A DNA stretch of 64,000 bases from Siderastrea siderea. Taxonomy: Eukaryota; Cnidaria; Anthozoa; Scleractinia; Rhizangiidae. Location of the stretch: NCBI GenBank assembly GCA_964030785.1, contig OZ034978.1:16539953-16603952 (forward strand), in the 5' to 3' direction. This document shows, in pieces, positions 58,093 to 64,000 of this stretch; positions within the stretch are counted from its first letter, which is position 1, and the number at the start of each line of letters is the position of its first letter. The translations under genes were made by a program, and so were the position numbers. Under the pieces are notes generated by a model that was not told where the DNA came from, did no database searches, and saw only the letters and a program-made list of their open reading frames with translations.

Positions 58093-58150
58093 CGTGATCT
58101 GTTAAGAAAGGACAAGACGCGAAGATTGTAGCCTGAATTGATTGCAACTT

Positions 58151-59496
58151 CAGGGTCCGAAATTAACTTTTTTATGCGGGCGCCAAGTGGCGACTGAAAT
58201 TTTTTTTTCCGTCGCCAGATGGAAAATTCTGGTCGCCAAAAAGTGTCCGTAAACTTGTTGCTTCACGGCGAAACACGAAGCTTTTAAAGACATTTCTTTG
58301 CTCAAAACATATTCTTACTCCTGAACGATCGCAAGAGTCAGACTGCCATGAAAAAAAGGCATTAAATGATCGTGTAGCTTAAATTGTAGTTGAAAAGGAG
58401 TTTTTGTTAAATAGATAGCTCTCTTAGTTTGAAGACTGAACATAACGCCACTTATCATTCACGTTATTTTATCCGGCGTTTTAATTGGCCGAGAGACCAT
58501 TACGTCACTGCAAATAACTGCCTACGAATAATTGTCTGCTCATGCGCATTACGGTGCGAAGTTGTTTCGCTGTCGTTTCGCTGCGAATAATTCTGCTCGT
58601 GCGCAGTTGAGTCACCTGTTCAGAGCTCAAACTCAAACGCGGGCAAGAAAGCCATTAAAGTGCGGAACTTCTCGATTTTTGACTAAAAAATTTGAAGAAA
58701 AAGCGTGAATCTTCCTTTTGGACGTTGAACTTTTTGGTAAATCAGTTGATGTATTCGTTTTAAAGCAATTAATTACTGGCGAAAGCGGAATTTACTAATT
58801 TTGTATTTTTTGTGCAGAAAGTTTTGAACGAAATGAAAGCGCGCACTTGGTGCAGGAATAAATAATTGTGAAACAAGCGCAAAAACACATTGTCTTGTTG
58901 AATGATAAAACAATTATTGAACTCGATTTCGCAAAATATCGTGATTCGTCAGTGTCTCGCAGATCAATTATTTGCCTCTGCCTTCGGCATCGGCAAATAA
59001 TTGGTCTGCTCGCCACTGACAAATCACGATATTTTGCTCAACCTCGTCCAATAATATTATTGTTTATTCTTCTGACTGTAAAGCGTTATCGAAAATTTGT
59101 AGAGCGTTTCGTTGAATATTCAATGGCGAAAGGAAAGCCTGTGTTTATGCGATGCGCCCACGGTATGGTTGTCAGATGAAACTGCTGAAATGTCGATTAC
59201 ATTGCGTGGATTACAACTGTTGTGGAGGTCATTTAACAGGAATCTTACCTTCGTTTTTGATCTAAATTATTTTCTATGGAGATTAAAAACATCGAAAAGA
59301 CAAGGGTTAAGTTTCTGCTGGAAATCAAACGCGAATTTTTCCATTTAAAATGAAATTAATTCCTTGAGCGGCGGTTCAAAACATTAACAAGGCGCTGAAA
59401 GTTAGTCGCCTCCTGGCGACTAGCCTTGAAATTCTGGTCGCCAACACTCAATTTTCAGTCGCATTGGCGACCAGCTGGTCGCAATTTCGGACCCTG
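58151..59496. mobile_element. 1.35-kb element with CAGGGTCCGAAATT ends
   Basis: CAGGGTCCGAAATT (58151) and AATTTCGGACCCTG (to 59496) are perfect 14-base inverted termini, with subterminal GGTCGCC/GGCGACC repeats at both ends. The CAGGG start recalls hAT elements, but I could not find a matching 8-base target duplication. Inside, 58925-59045 is another inverted repeat (GCAAAATATCGTGATT). No transposase is present. Confidence 0.7.
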
Positions 59497-62387
59497 TTAT
59501 TTAAACTTGAAACACCTTGGCGCTAGCTTTCCAACACATGCTTAAACGTAAACTAGGACCACTTTACATCATCAAAGGTGTGACATTAAGAGAAAAAAAG
59601 GTGCAAAAACTGTCAAAATAATTTCGCCACAGACTAACCAACCAACCAATCACAGGTAAATCCAAAACCAATCTTGACTCGTTGGCCTCCGTTTTCGTCC
59701 TCAGGCTTTGTTGTTCATCGCAGCTCACGGCTTCAGCGTTCGGATCGCTCCATTCCCGATTCTTCGCACGCTCTACAGTAAAAGTAAAAAAGCGACCTGG
59801 TTACATTTAAATGAAACAGTCAACGTTTGATCCATCGGGACCAAGATTTGGCGTTCGCAATAGAAAGAGTCCGTAATAGCGGGAGTCTTGTTTTCAGTAA
59901 ACTAATTCTCATTCACTTAAGCTCCTGTTCATAATACCAAGGTGTCCACAAGACAAGAATTGACTTTTCTATCCTTGAAGAAAAATAACCACTGCTTGCA
60001 GTCTATTTTCGCGCTTGCCGGTATTCACATCATTATCTGCTTCGAATATTTCGTGATTGGTTAACTAGCTAGTTGAATTCCGTTGTGATTGGCCAGAGTG
60101 ATAACATTGGCTTTCGTTTTACGACTCTCCACTGAAAATTGCTCCTTGCATATAAGTGGTTTAGAAAATCTCGAGAACAACTTACATTTCCTATCACCTC
60201 CGGCGGTATTACTCGGGGAATGAGATTCCCCTCCCAAAAATATTCTGGGAAATACATTTTCAGCAAAAGGATCCAAATAGATAATCCTGTGTTAGTTCAC
60301 ACAAGTATGCCATTAAAAGGTTTGAAACAATCTGATAAAATAGAAAAGGAAGTGTTTTGTGTAAATATAATATTTCTCATTTGGTGCCCTTGTTAATGCA
60401 GAAAAATAACTTCAGTAAAAAAGGTGAAGATATTAAGGTTAGGTTTGTACACAGGGTGAAATAGGACGTTTCCCTAATCCGGGAAGTAATGGAAACAGGG
60501 CAGTTTGAATTTCCGTCACTTTTACCCAACGCGGAAACAACGGGAAACGCGTAACAAGAAATTTCTTTACTTTTATGTTTCGGCTACGTTTCCGATGACA
60601 GAAACAGACAAGGTTCTTTCTGCCACCATTTTTTTTAAATTTCCGTCGTGCTTCGTCGTGACCCGCGTTTGGCCTGTCAACTAGAAACGTGTGGGACTGC
60701 GTGTATAAAACAAATACCAAACAAAAATAACTCATTGAATAATCCCAACTGGTAACAGGCTGCCGGACCAGTTGGTTATTTACAGAGTGTGAAGTGGAGC
60801 GTCAGTTTTCAATTTTGCGGGAATAAGGCTTTGCAAACAAGTTTTAAACATTTCCATCAACACCGTCCAAAGTTGTTAAATTCAAGATGTTGAACGCGTT
60901 TGGACACCCTGTTGAACGATGTTGATTCAAGTTTTGTTGTGTTCTCAGGTGTAAACAACAAAGTTGAACGCGTTTGGTTGCCTCGTTCAAAATCGTACAA
61001 CAAAGTTGTATTCGACAATGTTGATTGACGTTAAATCCCTTTCAAAGGGGTTAAATCCCTCTCAGTGACAGTGGCCTACTGGCAAATATTGCTTCTTGCT
61101 TTTGAGATAAAAAAAACCTACAGATCCTATGATGACTAGAACGTTGAAATAACGGGAATTCGAAAAAAAGGACTGATGAAATTTAAAGAATATTTCGTTA
61201 ATATTTCGTTAGGAAGGCAAAATTCAATTCCAGCTTGATGTTATTCCCCGAGGTTAAACTGCCGAGACAAAATACTTCCATTGCCAATTTAATGGCAGAA
61301 AATCGCCATTATACACGTCCGTCACAAAGGAGTAGCAAATAAACTTTATTTTAATGTTCACTTGTTAACTTTCAGCGATATAAGGCTTGCCAATCAACGA
61401 AGTCACAAAAATTCTCACTACGAACACGTAGACTTTTCCCCTCTTTCTTCAATAACGTCAGTGTTAAAAAATAAAAGAGCAACTTGTTTAAGATAAATTA
61501 TTGACTAAGAATAATAGCCGTTGTGTTTTTAAAAGCCTTTTTGAATTGTCGCGAAGCAACCCGGCATATAACGAGAAATTATAATATCATATTGCTCTGA
61601 ATTTGCATAATATTACAAAAAAACTGCCTTCCGCTTTCAGTTTTTCACGGACAAAGTCAATATTTATGAACAGTCTGTTTAAAAAATGCGATTTTCATAG
61701 ATTTTCAACGGCCGAATTCTATACTCAAATTAATTGCATCGATAATGGTGGCTACTTCTTGAATTCGTTTTATTCTGCTAATTTTGTGCGAAAGGAAATA
61801 AAATTTAAACAATCCATTTCGAATGGAGCAGTTTTGCGCGAACAGGGACTAAGCATATTGTCTTTGTATCCAAGTCAATTTACCATTATATCTTAGCATT
61901 GCATATGACTCTCCATGAATTATTCTTTCAAAGAAGAAAAACATATCTAAACCCACTGGACAGGTGTACTGACTCAAAAAGAACTTATAATTCTCTCTGT
62001 TATCTACGGTTAACGCAAACGTCTCAATTCAAGTTACAAGAAAAGGCCGAAAATAAAAAGATTCTATCGTTTCAGTGTTGATCCTGAATTCGTGCGGATT
62101 ACACGTCGTCCTTTAGGATTATTAAACCATTAATAGCGTCCTCCTTTGCGCTTATGCTGCAACACAAGCTTAAAATCGTCTATTCCGAGGCCAGATGCTG
62201 TTAATTTTGGAGGAGCGCATAGGCATCACTCATCGTCGGAGATTTCAAGATTGCCATCTTTGCACTTTACTACAGTGCAATGGGCGATAGAAAAATGTAT
62301 TTCTGCGGGTTTTTTCTCAACTGACCAGAAGATAACAAGTTAATATTCATGAGTTGCACTGCGAGGATCGATTAGACGCCAAGATAA
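59497..62387. other. Intergenic stretch
   Basis: No gene is supported. A truncated third copy of the GGGGCACCCAA repeat lies at 60262-60390. A region of GTTGAACG/CAACGTT-rich short repeats lies at 60850-61030. The open frame at 61603-61896 has no recognised domain. Confidence 0.45.
60262..60390 (+). repeat. GGGGCACCCAA repeat family, truncated copy 3
   Basis: It matches the 3' third of the copies at 26287 and 37974 (CAGCTAAAA-like start, TTCACACAAGTATGCC, end TTTGGTGCCC). The 5' part is missing. Confidence 0.5.
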
Positions 62388-62816
62388 TCACATTATGGAG
62401 CAGTTCTTTTCCTTTTTTGAAGCGCTCCTTGAAGTGCAGGAAGCTTTTACATTTGCGTTTTTTTTCTTGCCGTGTTTTTCAGCTGTCGCCGCTTGAACAG
62501 CTTCCTCTAAAAGTCGTCTAGGTGGCTTCTGCTTCGCCGCACGCGCATTTACCTTTCCTTCGTTTACATCTGACTTTTTGTTTTCCGTTTTCTTTGCCCT
62601 GTACGCTTTACTAGTCGTCTGAGCAAGTTGTTTCTTGTAGTCCTCAGTCTCTTTAGAGTCTCTGCGCTTTCTCTCGTCGGGTAAATCGAGAAATGGAGAT
62701 TTCCGCAAAGCATTCGGAGAAGGTCGTGGACTGCTTCGTGGAGAGGATCGAGGACTCAACACAAGGCGATTGCACGAAGCAGCAACCGTCGAAGTTATTG
62801 GATTCATTTTAAACAA
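62388..62816 (-). CDS. Small basic disordered protein with C-terminal CaaX box
   Basis: A single open frame of 142 codons runs from ATG at 62816 (or a second ATG three codons later, giving MNPITSTV) to TGA at 62388. The N-terminal third is Ser/Pro/Arg-rich (RSSPRSSPRPSPNAL). The rest is Lys-rich and charged (DERKRRDSKETEDYKKQ, AEKHGKKKNANVK) and ends KKEKNCSIM. The last four residues C-S-I-M form a canonical CaaX box, which with Met last favours farnesylation, and the preceding lysines would help membrane binding. The bias of composition, the continuous frame and the terminal motif support a real gene. I do not recognise a family, and there is no intron or transcript evidence. It could also be the last exon of a longer gene. 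Confidence 0.6.
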   Translation of the reverse strand: MFKMNPITSTVAASCNRLVLSPRSSPRSSPRPSPNALRKSPFLDLPDERKRRDSKETEDYKKQLAQTTSKAYRAKKTENKKSDVNEGKVNARAAKQKPPRRLLEEAVQAATAEKHGKKKNANVKASCTSRSASKKEKNCSIM

Positions 62817-64000
62817 ACTCCAAAACTCTGATCTCTTGATCGAAACCTCTTTCTTTCCCGTTTAATAAGTTTCCTTATGTGACTCTATATCCGAGACTAG
62901 TTGCTCTCTTTGTCCTTGTTTACATCTGCCAGCAGCCTTAGTGATGTTGGAGCAATCACCTCCTCTAAATTTACAACACAAAGATAAATAAAGTTAAATG
63001 AAGATCGCGGGCCTTCCCCGTTGTACTTTGCAAGGTGTTTGGTTGCAAGAACTTCGAACTCAATTGACAGCAGATCTGAGAGTTCGTGTGACTCTCAAAA
63101 AACGGTGATTACCCACGAACCATGAACTGATCGCTACTAGCGGTGCGCCACGATCAAAACAAAATAACACTTTTGCCTTCCACATTAAATTTCCATTTAT
63201 GGCTCTCGGAGGGCGGATTTTGCAGTAATCTGACGTGAAAATCACCGTCAACTGTGACTGAACGACAAAAGACACGGGTACAACCCTGTTTCTAATTCGT
63301 GCGCATTAATTTCTGCGGCCGTACGCATTTAATCTCAAATTAGCATTTTCGATTCCCATCACTTGTTGTAACCTCGTCTGGATTCAATTCAATAATAATA
63401 TTAAAAACCCATTCTACTGAAACTTCTAGTAAGTTTCACAATTATACGAAGATAAAGTATGTAAAATCAACTAAAGATCGAATCATCTCGCACCCGGTTG
63501 AAAGAGAAGTTAATGCCCCAAGGAGATTAATGTCGATTTTTGAAGTTAAAATTCAAATTAAACGGATAGAGTCGCTGTGTTTTTAAAACAAAAACAACAC
63601 ATCGGAACCAATTCTACGCCGTCAACGATCACCTCCTGCTTGAGTCACTTGTGGTAGAAATATTTTCTTCACCTTGATTAACTGGGCGTTTGAATAATCG
63701 GGGACAAAAAGATCGCAAGAAATAAAACGTATTTCGCCTGGCCATTTGGACCAAACAACCTGCCACAATTTCGCGAGGAAATAATAGAACAATACCGTCC
63801 ATTGTGGGTTTTAATTCAAGCTTTTTAAGTTTATCGCTTCATTTTAAAACACCAAGGAACTACAGGGAATTATAACACAGGTTTTTTTGTTTCACAACAT
63901 AGGAAAATCTTCACTGTAAAGGGAGAGAAGTTGAATTTCAAATTAACATTGTTTAGTCGCTGCTAAAAATATCAAGTACATCGAAAATGGAGAAAATCAA
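62817..64000. other. Gene-free end of window
   Basis: I see no supportable gene. The first 200 bases are the likely promoter and 5' leader side of the minus-strand gene ending at 62816. No clear TATA box was identified. Confidence 0.4.

Overview
The window looks like nuclear DNA of a cnidarian, most likely a stony coral. It is AT-rich, its genes are split by GT-AG introns, it is dense in short inverted-repeat transposons and tRNA-derived repeats, and the proteins I recognise (ShK and CAP secreted modules, RNFT-type RING E3 ligase, plant-like purple acid phosphatase) fit an early-branching animal. The species call is inference. Most of the sequence is intron or repeat.

Layout. (1) 846-3870 (+): 3' part of a secreted-protein gene. 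It has a Pro/Thr/Asn repeat exon rich in N-glycosylation sequons and two exons of an extracellular domain I cannot name, with a furin-type site. (2) 7271-13244: two long arms in opposite orientation around 3.4 kb without a gene. (3) 16232-31540 (+): a modular secreted protein with signal peptide and KR-ended propeptide, then ShK - Pro/Thr linker - ShK - linkers - CAP (SCP/PR-1) domain. All internal module exons are phase 1-1, and the ShK unit has been duplicated, with one truncated copy and one linker exon that lost its splice acceptor. (4) 36552-47329 (+): a complete nine-exon RNFT1/2-like membrane E3 ubiquitin ligase of 434 codons. Its first intron holds a 4-kb TTAA-flanked transposon and satellite-like tandem repeats. 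(5) 50352-58092 (+): a purple acid phosphatase pseudogene with frameshifts, a LINE inserted in a coding exon, loss of the GNHE metal motif and several in-frame stops. (6) 62388-62816 (-): a small, basic, disordered single-exon protein ending in a CaaX box.

The genes do not form a pathway. Two encode mosaic secreted proteins built by phase-1 exon shuffling, one an ER/membrane ubiquitin ligase, one is a dead secreted phosphatase and one a probably prenylated small protein. The richest structural story is the mobile DNA: three elements sharing TTAAGGTG termini, a three-deep nest of MITEs with readable target duplications, several foldback elements, and a palindrome whose arms carry hammerhead-ribozyme-like cores of the kind known from Penelope-like elements. 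Exon limits were set by hand from splice sites and reading-frame continuity; no search was run.
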